Positions 23,703 through 31,970 are shown, counted from the stretch's first letter. The stretch is 64,000 nt of DNA from JAPPLB01 sp965208945 (GCA_965208945.1 OZ242366.1:1922001-1986000); one strand, 5' to 3'. Numbers and translations are program-made. The notes: generated by a model not told the origin, from the letters alone.

Positions 23703-23885
23703 TAGTCTGCATGTCTCACCACGTGGCGAGGCGAAGTGCGTGAAGAGGGCCGCCAGGACGAGGCGCGCGCAGCTTGGCGCGCGCAGGCGTACTTGAACAG
23801 TACGTTGAGCACGGCAAGCAAGCGCAACGAAGTCCTGGCGGTCGTACCGCGTGCTTCGACCGTCGGGTGGTGAGACATGCAGGCT
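23703..23885 (+). repeat. Full-length 183-bp structured element, copy 3
   Basis: Termini TAGTCTGCATGTCTCACC and GGTGAGACATGCAGGCT pair; here the base opposite G in ATGTCTC is C rather than A as in other copies, restoring a mismatch. The middle stem GGCCGCCAGGAC/GTCCTGGCGGTC is 12 pairs with a single G-T. The inner hairpin CGTACT/AGTACG is the same as in copy 1. It sits about 50 bases upstream of the cytochrome start. Confidence 0.9.
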
Positions 23886-23935
23886 GGTCCGGCGCCGGGA
23901 AATGCAGGCCAGGGCGGCGATACGGAAAGATCGGC

Positions 23936-24472
23936 TTGTTGCAAATTCCTACAACCTGCCTCGCGTTGTTCGTGACGGTTGTCTGCTGCTGGCCACTGAC
24001 CGCAGTCGCACAGACCACCTATCAGGGACGGATCGAGAAACTCCCGGTCAAGGTCGCTCCTCAGCCCATTCCCTTTAGCCACAAGATCCACAACCGCGCC
24101 GGGGTCAAGTGCCTCGATTGCCACTCCGGCGCAACCAGGAAAGAGCGGGCCGGGCTGCCGACTGCGGGTCAATGCATGCTCTGTCACGCAACCGTCGCGA
24201 AAGACCGTGCCGCCATCCAGGAACTGTCGTCTCTCGCCGAACGCGGGGGAGAGCTTCGGTGGGTTCGGGTCTACCAGGTGCCGGACTTCGTCTTCTTCAG
24301 CCACGTCAATCACACCGGGGCTGGCGAAGAATGCTCAACCTGCCATGGCGCGATTCAAGAGCGGGACGTCCTTGCCAGAGAAGTGTCCACGAGCATGATC
24401 GTGTGCATGAACTGCCACGCGCAGCGGCAGGTTTCTAACGAATGTTTCCTGTGTCATGACCTGGGACAGTAA
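23936..24472 (+). CDS. Pentahaem c-type cytochrome, periplasmic
   Basis: Five CxxCH motifs are present: CLDCH, CMLCH, CSTCH, CMNCH and CFLCH. Histidines upstream (FSHKIHN, FSHVNH) are likely distal ligands in the manner of c7/c3-type multihaem domains. The signal peptide (LLQIPTTCLALFVTVVCCWPL then AVAQ) requires a TTG start at 23936 or 23939; there is no in-frame ATG, and the open frame upstream is the repeat element plus 50 bases. About 178 residues. It presumably shuttles electrons between membrane quinol oxidoreductases and a terminal acceptor; small multihaem cytochromes of this kind accompany the ACIII and molybdopterin oxidoreductase complexes, none of which is nearby. It stands alone. 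Confidence 0.85.
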   Translation: MLQIPTTCLALFVTVVCCWPLTAVAQTTYQGRIEKLPVKVAPQPIPFSHKIHNRAGVKCLDCHSGATRKERAGLPTAGQCMLCHATVAKDRAAIQELSSLAERGGELRWVRVYQVPDFVFFSHVNHTGAGEECSTCHGAIQERDVLAREVSTSMIVCMNCHAQRQVSNECFLCHDLGQ

Positions 24473-24493
24473 AGCCCTGCCCTCCTGATTGCT

Positions 24494-25402
24494 TCAGGCT
24501 TCCCGAGCGGCTACCTGGAACGTGCCGAACGCGAAGATGCTGGGAATTTCCAACGGCAGGTCGCCCAGTTCCTCCTTGTAGCTCTGCTCCAGATCGGGGA
24601 GGGCGAAGTTTTCAACGGCTTCGAAGCCCTGATCAGCCATCAGTGTATTCATCGCTGCAAGCGAGTAATCGCTGACCATAGGTTCTCCCATTCTCGCAAC
24701 GAAGGATCTCAGATTCTCCCGCATGGCGAGGTGTTCGGGTCGAGCGGACTCTACATCAAGCAGGTAGTCGAACACCAGCAGTGTTCCGGCGGGCAGGTGT
24801 CGTGATATGGAGCGAGCCGTCTCGGCCAGAGAATCGGCTGTGAGATAGTAGACAACCCCCAGCAGTGTCAGGAATGTCGGCCGACTCATTTCGAAACCCG
24901 AACCGGCCAGTGCATCCATGGCGGAGATTTTCGTGAGGTCGGCAGGTACGAAATGCAGCCGTGAAGGGATGGTCAGTCCCGACCGGCGAATGCGCTCCAA
25001 CTTCTTGTGTTGCGTCACGGGATGGTCGATCTCGAAGACATCGATCCGCTCCATCAGGTCGGGCCTGCGGAAAGCGAACGAATCCATGCCGGATCCGATG
25101 ATGACGTATTGTGTGATGCCTTCTTCGACGGCTTGCTCCAGGGCCTGCTCGGCATACCGCGCCCGCATCACAACGCACATGGCGGTTGGCGCCATGGGCT
25201 TGGTCATGACACGGATGATCCATTCCAACGGGCGAATTCGCAGGACCATGCGCCAGAACCATCCGCACAGCAACTTGGCGTGGGGATCCTCGAAGATCCG
25301 AACGGGTTCACGCTGATGGACAGCCCGCAGAGCCGCCACGGTTTCCGCGGTCGAGGATTTTCCTTTCCGCACGATCTCCGCTAAGGCGTGTATTCTCGAC
25401 AA
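24494..25402 (-). CDS. SAM-dependent methyltransferase of the leucine-carboxyl-methyltransferase (LCM/PPM) type
   Basis: 302 residues, beginning at TTG 25402 behind a run of G that can serve as ribosome binding site. Seen: the N-terminal MRARYAEQALEQAVEEG helix, the SAM-binding YVIIGSGMDSFAFRRPDL (family consensus GAGLDxxAxR, with S in place of A), VFEIDHPVTQHKKLERI with the acidic SAM ribose ligand, and FLTLLGVVYYLTADSLAETAR. This is the large family of LCM-like O-methyltransferases common in mycobacteria, actinomycetes and Acidobacteriota; natural substrates are mostly unknown, and polyketide-like acids are suspected for some. Starts ten bases from a repeat copy and convergent on the cytochrome gene. 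Confidence 0.85.
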   Translation of the reverse strand: MSRIHALAEIVRKGKSSTAETVAALRAVHQREPVRIFEDPHAKLLCGWFWRMVLRIRPLEWIIRVMTKPMAPTAMCVVMRARYAEQALEQAVEEGITQYVIIGSGMDSFAFRRPDLMERIDVFEIDHPVTQHKKLERIRRSGLTIPSRLHFVPADLTKISAMDALAGSGFEMSRPTFLTLLGVVYYLTADSLAETARSISRHLPAGTLLVFDYLLDVESARPEHLAMRENLRSFVARMGEPMVSDYSLAAMNTLMADQGFEAVENFALPDLEQSYKEELGDLPLEIPSIFAFGTFQVAAREA

Positions 25403-25412
25403 GCCCCCATTC

Positions 25413-25584
25413 TAGACTGCATTTCTCACCATGTGGAGAGGCGACCTGCGCGAGAGGGCCGTCGGGACGAGGCGCGCACCGCTCGCGCCAGCAACACGGC
25501 CTTCGAGGTTCTACGAATCACGAGACACGAGTCACGGCCTTTTTTCGCGTGCTTCCGACATCGGGTGGGGAGTTATGCAGGTCA
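25413..25584 (+). repeat. Hybrid element with heptamer centre, most divergent copy
   Basis: Left arm TAGACTGCATTTCTCACC to GGGCCGTCGGGACGAGGCGCG, array TACGAAT-CACGAGA-CACGAGT-CACGG (25512-25537), T-run, and right arm CGTGCTTCCGACATCGGG to GAGTTATGCAGGTCA. The last three bases, TCA, are the stop codon (TGA on the minus strand) of the ABC permease gene. The terminus has mutated from TAG to TGA, but still supplies a stop. Confidence 0.85.
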
Positions 25585-26418
25585 GGCCTTCGCCGGCGCG
25601 TTTCCACGGCGGCGCAGCCATTCCACGATGATCATGAAAAGCAACGAGAAGGTAATGAGAAAGGTGGCGACGGCCAGGATTGCCGGGCTGATCTGTTCCC
25701 GGATCCCGGCCCACATTTGGCGAGGAATGGTGCGCTGGTCCAGGCCGCCCATGAACAGCACCGTGACCACTTCGTCAAACGAGGTGGCGAAAGCGAACAA
25801 TGCGCCGGAAAGGACGCCGGGTGCGATTTGCGGCAGTTGCACGCGGGTGAACGTACGTAGCGGTCCGGCCCCCAGAGTGGCTGCCGCCCGCTTCAGGTTC
25901 GGATCGAAGCCGGCAAGGGTGGCGGTAACCGTGATCACTACGAACGGCGTGCCCAGCGCGGTGTGGGCCAGAATCAGTCCCAGGTGCGTTTGAGTCAGCC
26001 CCAGATTGGAGTAGAAGAAGAACATGCCGGTTGCTGAGATAATGACCGGAGTGATCATGGGCGAGATTAACAAGCCCATGGCTAGAGAGCGGCGGGGCAT
26101 GGCGGGGTTGGCCAGACCCAACGCCGCCAGGGTGCCCAGAGTGGTTGCCAGTACGGTCGCCGAGATCCCGATAGTCAAGCTGTTGAGCATCGCCAACAAC
26201 CACTGTTCATCTCCGAAAACGCTCCGGTACCAGCGGAGTGAATAGGCTTGAGGGTCCAGTGACAGCATCCCCTCGGTGAAGGTGAAATACGGTTCCACAT
26301 TGAAGCTGAGCGGGACGATGACGAGAATCGGCGCAACCAGGAACAGCAGCACGGCCGTGCAGAAAATCAGATAGGAAAGTCGGCCGGCGTTCTCCCATCG
26401 CCCTCTGATGGTTGCCAT
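25582..26418 (-). CDS. ABC transporter permease, PotC type (polyamine-type importer)
   Basis: 278 residues, six hydrophobic helices (first: LSYLIFCTAVLLFLVAPILVIVPLSF). The EAA loop near the C terminus, which docks on the ATPase, reads KRAAATLGAGPLRTFTRVQLPQIAPGVLSGALFAF; the family consensus is EAAxxLGA. PotC subunits form half of the membrane channel of spermidine/putrescine-type importers. The gene starts one base after the end of the PotB-like gene, so translation is coupled. Its TGA stop lies in the end of the hybrid repeat. Confidence 0.85.
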   Translation of the reverse strand: MATIRGRWENAGRLSYLIFCTAVLLFLVAPILVIVPLSFNVEPYFTFTEGMLSLDPQAYSLRWYRSVFGDEQWLLAMLNSLTIGISATVLATTLGTLAALGLANPAMPRRSLAMGLLISPMITPVIISATGMFFFYSNLGLTQTHLGLILAHTALGTPFVVITVTATLAGFDPNLKRAAATLGAGPLRTFTRVQLPQIAPGVLSGALFAFATSFDEVVTVLFMGGLDQRTIPRQMWAGIREQISPAILAVATFLITFSLLFMIIVEWLRRRGNAPAKA

Positions 26419-26419
26419 T

Positions 26420-27619
26420 TCAACCCAATTTCATGCGATCGATTCCGACGACGCGATCGTAGATCAGATAGATCACGAACACGCACAGCAGCAGGATACC
26501 GCTGAGCGCCGCGGCCAGTCCCCAGTTGAGCGATTGTTGCATGTGGTACGCGATCATGTTGGAGATGAGCTGTCCACTGCGTCCGCCCACCAGTTCGGGA
26601 GTGATGTAGTACCCGATTGCCAGGATGAATACGAGGAGTGATCCAGCAAACACGCCGGGCTGGGTCTGGGGCCAGTAAACACGCCAGAATGCCCTCGGAA
26701 AGCTCGCCCCCAGGGTAGACGCCGCATTCATGTAGAGCGGCGGAATAGTGCGCATGACCGAATAAAGCGGCAGCACCATGAAGGGTAGTAGTACGTGCGT
26801 CATAGCCACCACCGTGCCGGTCATGTTGTAGATCATGGCGATCCGGTTCTCTTCAGCAATCAGTCCGAGTGCCACCAGCACATCGTTGATCACCCCTCGT
26901 GTTTGCAGCAGCACGATCCATGAAGTTGTCCGCACCAGTAACGAGGTCCAGAAGGGAACCAGTACCAACAGCAACAGCAGGTTGGCCCATCGGGGCGATG
27001 CATGAGCGATAAGGTAGGCTACGGGATAGCCGAGTAGAAGGCACAGCGCTGTGATGCTCAGGCTCACCGCCAGCGTGCGCCCAAGCAGAGGCAAGTAGAT
27101 TCGACGCTCGGGTGTTTGCCGGATGATGCCACCACCAGGATCGCGATCCAGATCCAGCGCATGCAGGTAGTGCCTCATCGTGAAACGCTCTCCCGTGCGG
27201 CGAATCGCGTGCCAGGTTTGCACTTCGCCCCAGGCGGGATCCATGTCGATCAGAGTGTCACGCCAGGAGTCGCTGCCCGAGATCCCGCGCAGTTTGCGCA
27301 CGCTCTTCATGATCACGCTGCGCATCCCCGGCTGAACGCGGTTGATGCGCGTCACGACCCGTCCTAGATTTCGTGCCTGACGAGCCTCCAGCAACTCACG
27401 CACAGCCGCCTCGAACACGGCCTCTCTTGGAGTGCTCTTGCCATCCCATTCACTCAACAGGAAGAGGGTTTCGGGCATTGCTCCGGCAACTAGAGGGTCG
27501 TAGACGCTACGCACCAGCATGGTCGCCAGTGGAGCGATGAAGGTCACCAGGATGAAGGCCACCAGCGGCAGAACCGGCACTGCCGCCCGCAGCCGAGCTG
27601 TCCTCAGCGTGCCATCCAT
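26420..27619 (-). CDS. ABC transporter permease, PotB type, with a large periplasmic insertion
   Basis: Start ATG 27619 (MDGTLRTARLRAAVPVLPLV) overlaps the end of the binding-protein gene by 16 bases; an upstream GTG-type start at 27664 is less likely. About 399 residues, roughly 110 longer than standard PotB. The excess lies between helix 1 (VLPLVAFILVTFIAPLATML) and helix 2 (LPLLGRTLAVSLSITALCLLL): a hydrophilic segment (about residues 50-160) containing TLFLLSEWDGKSTPREAVFEA and MRSVIMKSVRKLRGISG. The remainder is normal, with an EAA-like loop MNAASTLGASFPRAFWRVYWPQTQPGV. Similar long PotB variants exist in proteobacterial importers. It forms the channel with PotC. Confidence 0.85.
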   Translation of the reverse strand: MDGTLRTARLRAAVPVLPLVAFILVTFIAPLATMLVRSVYDPLVAGAMPETLFLLSEWDGKSTPREAVFEAAVRELLEARQARNLGRVVTRINRVQPGMRSVIMKSVRKLRGISGSDSWRDTLIDMDPAWGEVQTWHAIRRTGERFTMRHYLHALDLDRDPGGGIIRQTPERRIYLPLLGRTLAVSLSITALCLLLGYPVAYLIAHASPRWANLLLLLVLVPFWTSLLVRTTSWIVLLQTRGVINDVLVALGLIAEENRIAMIYNMTGTVVAMTHVLLPFMVLPLYSVMRTIPPLYMNAASTLGASFPRAFWRVYWPQTQPGVFAGSLLVFILAIGYYITPELVGGRSGQLISNMIAYHMQQSLNWGLAAALSGILLLCVFVIYLIYDRVVGIDRMKLG

Positions 27620-28734
27620 GCGCTGAACCGCTCGTTCATTTCGTCCACGTGATCGCTCCACCATTCCCAGTCATTGTGCAGTGCGCGAGTCATGTTCTCG
27701 GGAGTGGTCGGCATGTGTGGCTTCATGTCTACGCCTGTCTCGATGTGAGTCGTAATCAATGCTGATCCGGACCGCCGGACGGGACTGTAGGAGATATAGC
27801 GGCCAAGTCGGGCCAAGGACTCGGATCTCGCCGCAAAGGCAAGGAATCTTCGTGCGGCTTTCAGCCTCGGCGTGCCGTAGACGATGGCCAGTTGCCCCTT
27901 GTCCAGGACCTGACCATCCCAAACCACGGTGAAGGGCTGATTTTCCAGTACCTGCGCGTTGAAGATACGGCCGTTGTAGGCCGTGCTCATCACCACCTCA
28001 CCGTCTGCCAGCATCTGCGGCGGCTGAGCGCCGGCGGTCCACCACACGATGTGTTCCTTGATCGTATCCAGCTTGCGAAAAGCCCGGTCTACGCCCTCCG
28101 CTGTGCTGAGCGTGGCGTACACCTGATCCAGAGGCACGCCATCCGCCATCAGCGCAAATTCGAGGTTGACCTGGGGAGTTCGCCGCATCCCACGGCGTCC
28201 CGGGAATTTCTTCATGTCGAAGAAGTCTTCGATCGTGGCAGGCTCGACGCCGGAGAAGTTCTCCCGGTTGTAGGCATAGATCGTGGAGTAGAAGTTTGTT
28301 CCCACGCTGCACTCGGTGAGCGTGTCGGGAGGGAAGTCCTGAGCGGCTGGTGTGCCGTCCGGACCCGCTGGGAGATCGTCGGCTTCGATGAATTCCAGCA
28401 GTCCTTCGTCACAGGCCAGCACTGCGTCCGCTATTTCCAAGTCCACGACGTCCCAGTGGATGTTTCCGGTCTCGACCTGGGCGCGGATCTGAGCCAGGCC
28501 GCCGTTGTAGTCCTCCAGGCGAATCTTGATCCCGCTGTTGGCGGTGAAGGGCTCGTGATAGGCCTTCGCGCATGCCCGGGCGTAGGAGCCGCCCCAGGAA
28601 ACGACGGTCAGCGATTCGGCGCTTGTCAGTGGCTGGCTCCAGATCAGCAGGAAGATCGAGAGCATGACCGGCGCTGTTCGAGGGCCGGCTCCGAGCGGCG
28701 TTGCGCGGGATCGAGCGGCGCTCTCGCGGCGCAT
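27604..28734 (-). CDS. ABC transporter periplasmic substrate-binding protein, PotD/extracellular family 1 type
   Basis: ATG 28734 follows the ATPase gene by 23 bases. A second ATG at 28665 begins a short hydrophobic signal (MLSIFLLIWSQPLTSAES), so either may be used. The mature protein starts LTVVSWGGSYARACAKAYHEPF, the standard opening of PotD-like binding proteins, and contains TGNIHWDVVDLEIADAVLACDEGLLE and VGTNFYSTIYAYNRENF. WWTAGAQPPQMLADGEVVMSTAYNGRIF is the typical C-lobe segment. Substrate is probably a polyamine or a related cation, but family members also bind 2-aminoethylphosphonate, opines or ferric ion, so this is not settled. The operon order is potA-D-B-C. Confidence 0.85.
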   Translation of the reverse strand: MRRESAARSRATPLGAGPRTAPVMLSIFLLIWSQPLTSAESLTVVSWGGSYARACAKAYHEPFTANSGIKIRLEDYNGGLAQIRAQVETGNIHWDVVDLEIADAVLACDEGLLEFIEADDLPAGPDGTPAAQDFPPDTLTECSVGTNFYSTIYAYNRENFSGVEPATIEDFFDMKKFPGRRGMRRTPQVNLEFALMADGVPLDQVYATLSTAEGVDRAFRKLDTIKEHIVWWTAGAQPPQMLADGEVVMSTAYNGRIFNAQVLENQPFTVVWDGQVLDKGQLAIVYGTPRLKAARRFLAFAARSESLARLGRYISYSPVRRSGSALITTHIETGVDMKPHMPTTPENMTRALHNDWEWWSDHVDEMNERFSAWMAR

Positions 28735-28757
28735 CCGCCCCGTGTCGGGACAAGCAT

Positions 28758-29870
28758 TCAAAGAGCAACTCCCTTCTCCCCAACAGGTTCCAGAGCCCGG
28801 CAGTCGGTCGGTGTCCAACCAATGCGTACCCGGTCCCCCTCCAACACCGCGCCGTGACCCACGATGTTGGGAATCTTCACGATGAAGTCCGATCTGCCGT
28901 GCACGTTCATGCGCAGTCGCAGATGGTCGCCCAGAAAAACGAGGTCCTCGATCTTGGCTTCCAACTCGTTGCTGTAGACCTCTGGATCTGGAGCGACGCA
29001 CACTCGCTCCGGACGAATGGCTAGCGTCACCATGTCACCGGGACGACACGGGGCCACGCGGAACGCCTTGACGATAGCGCCTTCGATCTCCACTTGGCAG
29101 AGGTCACCTTCAACGGCGGTGACCTTTCCGGGCAGCAGGTTGTTTTCACCGATGAAGCGGGCGACGAATCGGCGTTCCGGTTCTTCGTAGATGGCTTCGG
29201 GTGAAGCCACTTGCTCGATGCGCCCTTGTTGAAAGACGGCTACGCGATCCGACATCACCATCGCTTCTTGCTGGTCATGGGTGACATACACGATGGTCAC
29301 TTTCAGACTGCGCTGGATGCGTCGGATCTCGTATTGCAGTTCCTCCCGCAGGCGGCGATCAAGGGCGCCCAGGGGTTCATCCATCAGAACGAGACTCGGC
29401 TCGAATACGAGTGCGCGGGCTATGGCCACACGCTGCTGCTGGCCACCGGAAAGTTCAGCGGGACGCCGCTCCTGCAGTCCGTCGAGACGGACCAGTTCCA
29501 GGGCCTTTCTTATCCGCTCGCGGCGCTGCTCCGGATTCAGCCCGCGCACCTCCAGAGGAAAAGAGAGGTTCCCGCCCACTGTCATATGCGGAAACAGCGC
29601 GTAGTTCTGGAAAACCATACCGATGCCGCGCTTGTGAGGCGGCAGATTGTGAACGGAGCGTCCGTCAATGCGGATCGTGCCTGTCGTGGGCATTTCGAAG
29701 CCGGCGAGCATCATGAGACAGGTGGTCTTACCTGAGCCTGACGGACCTAGGAGAGTTAGGAATTCCCCCTTCTGCACCTTCAGATTCAGATTCCGCACTA
29801 CATCAGTCTGTCCGTCGTAGCTTTTGCGGACACCCTCGAATTCTACGTGTGCGTTGCCGTTTGGATTCAC
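28758..29870 (-). CDS. ABC transporter ATPase, PotA type
   Basis: Walker A GPSGSGKTT, signature LSGGQQQRVAIARAL, Walker B VLMDEPLGALD and switch VTHDQQEA are all intact. After the nucleotide-binding domain (to about residue 240) there is a TOBE-type C-terminal domain (FIGENNLLPGKVTAVEG... VTLAIRPERVCVAPD) typical of PotA/UgpC ATPases. The start is unclear: I chose GTG 29870 (VNPNGNAHVEFEGVRKSY) with AAAGGA upstream. An open frame continues to an ATG at 30032, but those 54 residues look non-coding. The gene heads a four-gene importer operon that ends in a repeat at 25584. Confidence 0.85.
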   Translation of the reverse strand: MNPNGNAHVEFEGVRKSYDGQTDVVRNLNLKVQKGEFLTLLGPSGSGKTTCLMMLAGFEMPTTGTIRIDGRSVHNLPPHKRGIGMVFQNYALFPHMTVGGNLSFPLEVRGLNPEQRRERIRKALELVRLDGLQERRPAELSGGQQQRVAIARALVFEPSLVLMDEPLGALDRRLREELQYEIRRIQRSLKVTIVYVTHDQQEAMVMSDRVAVFQQGRIEQVASPEAIYEEPERRFVARFIGENNLLPGKVTAVEGDLCQVEIEGAIVKAFRVAPCRPGDMVTLAIRPERVCVAPDPEVYSNELEAKIEDLVFLGDHLRLRMNVHGRSDFIVKIPNIVGHGAVLEGDRVRIGWTPTDCRALEPVGEKGVAL

Positions 29871-30614
29871 CGGGATGTTCGTCCTTTGCCTGTCAGTCCT
29901 TGATCCGCCGGGTGTCGAGCCGAACCCGACTTTCACCTCATTCGCTCCCTTCGTGCACAGAGCTTGGCAGTGGAATTTCCAATTGGGGAGTAGTGGATCG
30001 ATTCCTGTTCTCTGGCCTATACCGTAGGGCAAGAACCCCTTCTGGCTACAAGCCTACGTCAATCCGGAGTCTGGAGCATCAAACTTTACCGGGTATCTCC
30101 CGGCCAATAGCATCTTACAGGCCGTGTTTCAAGTGCCTGCAAGTCTTGAGTTCGCTTTCTTTTGGCGGCAGGTCCACAGCAAAACACGCTTATGCGCATT
30201 TTCTCGTTCCATTTTCCCACATCTACCCTGACCGAATTGCTTCGGCAATCACTTCAGATGGCATGGAGAGCCGGCCTCTGACGAGCGGTTGTGCCACTCG
30301 AAAAGCGACCGGAGTCAGAAGAAAAACCGAAGGCCAACCTGTACTTGCAAGGGTCCGACTCCAAGTACCTGTGTGTTGTTGCGGTCGTGACCGCTCGATG
30401 GACTGGCCGGACGACTTGGTCGATGATCCGGTAGTCCCTTTTCCGCAGTGTACGATGTAGGGTCGCCTCATGGATTCAGATATCAGTCCGTGGTAAAACC
30501 CCGCGTAGCGCCGAGAATGGGGAGGCGTCCGGCTGACAAGGCGCGACGAGGGAGTATATTGGACATATTTGACCGAGGAGCAACGCAGTTCAGTCGGGAT
30601 GAATCGCCGCTTGA
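29871..30614. other. AT-richer intergenic region between divergent genes
   Basis: About 740 bases upstream of the importer operon and of the NlpC/P60 gene. Base composition drops clearly compared with flanking genes. I see a small hairpin (GAATTGC/GCAATC-like, near 30234) and short open frames on both strands with no recognisable similarity. No repeat of the window's families is present. It must hold both promoters; the composition suggests acquired DNA. Confidence 0.5.
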
Positions 30615-31970
30615 ATGCAGGGGGGGCTTTTGCCACGGGCTGATAGGTTTGTGGTTGCAGTTGCACTCTTGTCGATCATCGGCTGCTCGCCTGATGAAAT
30701 ACCGCTGGTATCGACCGGTCCTCTTGATGACCTGGAAAAAATTCCGCAGGATGCCACGGCATTTGCGGAAACCGGAGGCTCTCCGATTCTCCAAGTCGAT
30801 GGGCGTAGGCTTGGGGAATTTGAAGATTACTGGTACGGTCCATGGGAGAGAACAGAGCCGGAGGTCTGTACTGCTGAGGAGTTCGGTTGGGCTGCAGAGT
30901 CATTTCCAAAACAGTCGATCTTTGGTCCCAACCTGTTGGAAGTCTCCACCTCCTATGTTGAAGCAGTCACGGCAAACGCCCAACTCAGTCAATATCCCAG
31001 TCGAGCTGCCTACGGGATCACGGTCCGAAACACATCGATGCGCGCGCTGCCTTCAACCGACCCGTTCTTCCATGACTTCCGCAAGGCGGGAGAAGGATAT
31101 CCGTTCGATTACAACCAGAATTCGGCGATGTGGGCGGGAACGCCTCTGTTCCTGTCGCACATCTCCCGGGACGGACGATTTTTCGCTGCGGAATCACCCT
31201 ATACCTGCGGCTGGATCGATTCGGACGACATCGCGTATGTAGACGAGGAGTTCGTCGCGAAGTACCGTTCTGTGAACTTAGCTGCAATACGGCGAGATCG
31301 GATACCCATCTCAAGCAACGAGGGAGGCTTCCTGTTTCTAGGCCGGATCGGCATGATTTTGCCCATGGCTGCAAGAGCCGAATCTGAAGTAAGTCTGTTG
31401 GCTCCAGTGGCGGACGTAAGACGTCGCGCGTTGCTGACACGCGTTAATCTGCTTGACCGGGATGCCGCTCCATTTCCTCTTCCGTTCTCTGAGGATCAAC
31501 TCGCCCGGTTGATCAATGAAATACTCGGGCAGCCCTATGGATGGGGTGGATTGGGCGGGAATCGTGACTGCTCGTCCACGATCCTGGATGTCTTCCTCCC
31601 GTTTGCTTTACCGCTTCCTCGCAATTCGAGGAAACAGGCTGGCGCAGGGAGAAATGTGATTATTGAAAAACTCTCGCTTGCAGAAAAGCGAGAGCGCATT
31701 GTAACCACGGCCGTACCCTTCCGCACAATACTTAACCTGAGCGGCCACAACATGCTTTATTTGGGAACGTTTGAAGGTTCTCCCGTGGCGTTTCATACGA
31801 TTTGGGGACTAAGGACGGAGTCCACGGATGAGTCGCAGTCCGGCCGGTACCTGATCGGTAAGTCGGTCATCACTAGCCTGTCTCCGGGAAGTGAGATCAG
31901 CAGTTTATCGCGCAGTAGAGGCGATCTCCTGAGTCGTATCAGTTCTTTTACTCTTCTTGGAGAACAATAG
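30615..31970 (+). CDS. NlpC/P60-family lipoprotein with SH3-like domains (YkfC-like peptidase)
   Basis: 451 residues. The N terminus has a lipoprotein signal (VVAVALLSIIGC, cysteine at about residue 24). The start could be ATG 30615 or the TTG at 30630, which lies close behind a GGGGGG. After a variable N-terminal domain (residues about 35-150), an SH3-like domain begins near ITVRNTSMRALPST, a signature of the SH3b1 module of this peptidase group, followed by a second one (GWIDSDDIAYVDEEFV). The catalytic NlpC/P60 domain contains GQPYGWGGLGGNRDCSSTI with the nucleophile Cys, and SGHNMLYLGTFEG with the catalytic His. These enzymes cut gamma-D-Glu-diamino-acid bonds in peptidoglycan peptides. 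It lies alone in an AT-richer island. Confidence 0.8.
   Translation: MQGGLLPRADRFVVAVALLSIIGCSPDEIPLVSTGPLDDLEKIPQDATAFAETGGSPILQVDGRRLGEFEDYWYGPWERTEPEVCTAEEFGWAAESFPKQSIFGPNLLEVSTSYVEAVTANAQLSQYPSRAAYGITVRNTSMRALPSTDPFFHDFRKAGEGYPFDYNQNSAMWAGTPLFLSHISRDGRFFAAESPYTCGWIDSDDIAYVDEEFVAKYRSVNLAAIRRDRIPISSNEGGFLFLGRIGMILPMAARAESEVSLLAPVADVRRRALLTRVNLLDRDAAPFPLPFSEDQLARLINEILGQPYGWGGLGGNRDCSSTILDVFLPFALPLPRNSRKQAGAGRNVIIEKLSLAEKRERIVTTAVPFRTILNLSGHNMLYLGTFEGSPVAFHTIWGLRTESTDESQSGRYLIGKSVITSLSPGSEISSLSRSRGDLLSRISSFTLLGEQ

Noticed and set aside
23774..23935. Longer N terminus for the cytochrome, starting inside the repeat
   Set aside because: The added residues are a translation of the structured element, and would place an implausible tail before a good signal peptide.
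30223..30666. 147-codon minus-strand frame, possible transposase remnant
   Set aside because: No DDE, HNH or helix-turn-helix motif could be seen, and its 5' end overlaps the NlpC/P60 gene.
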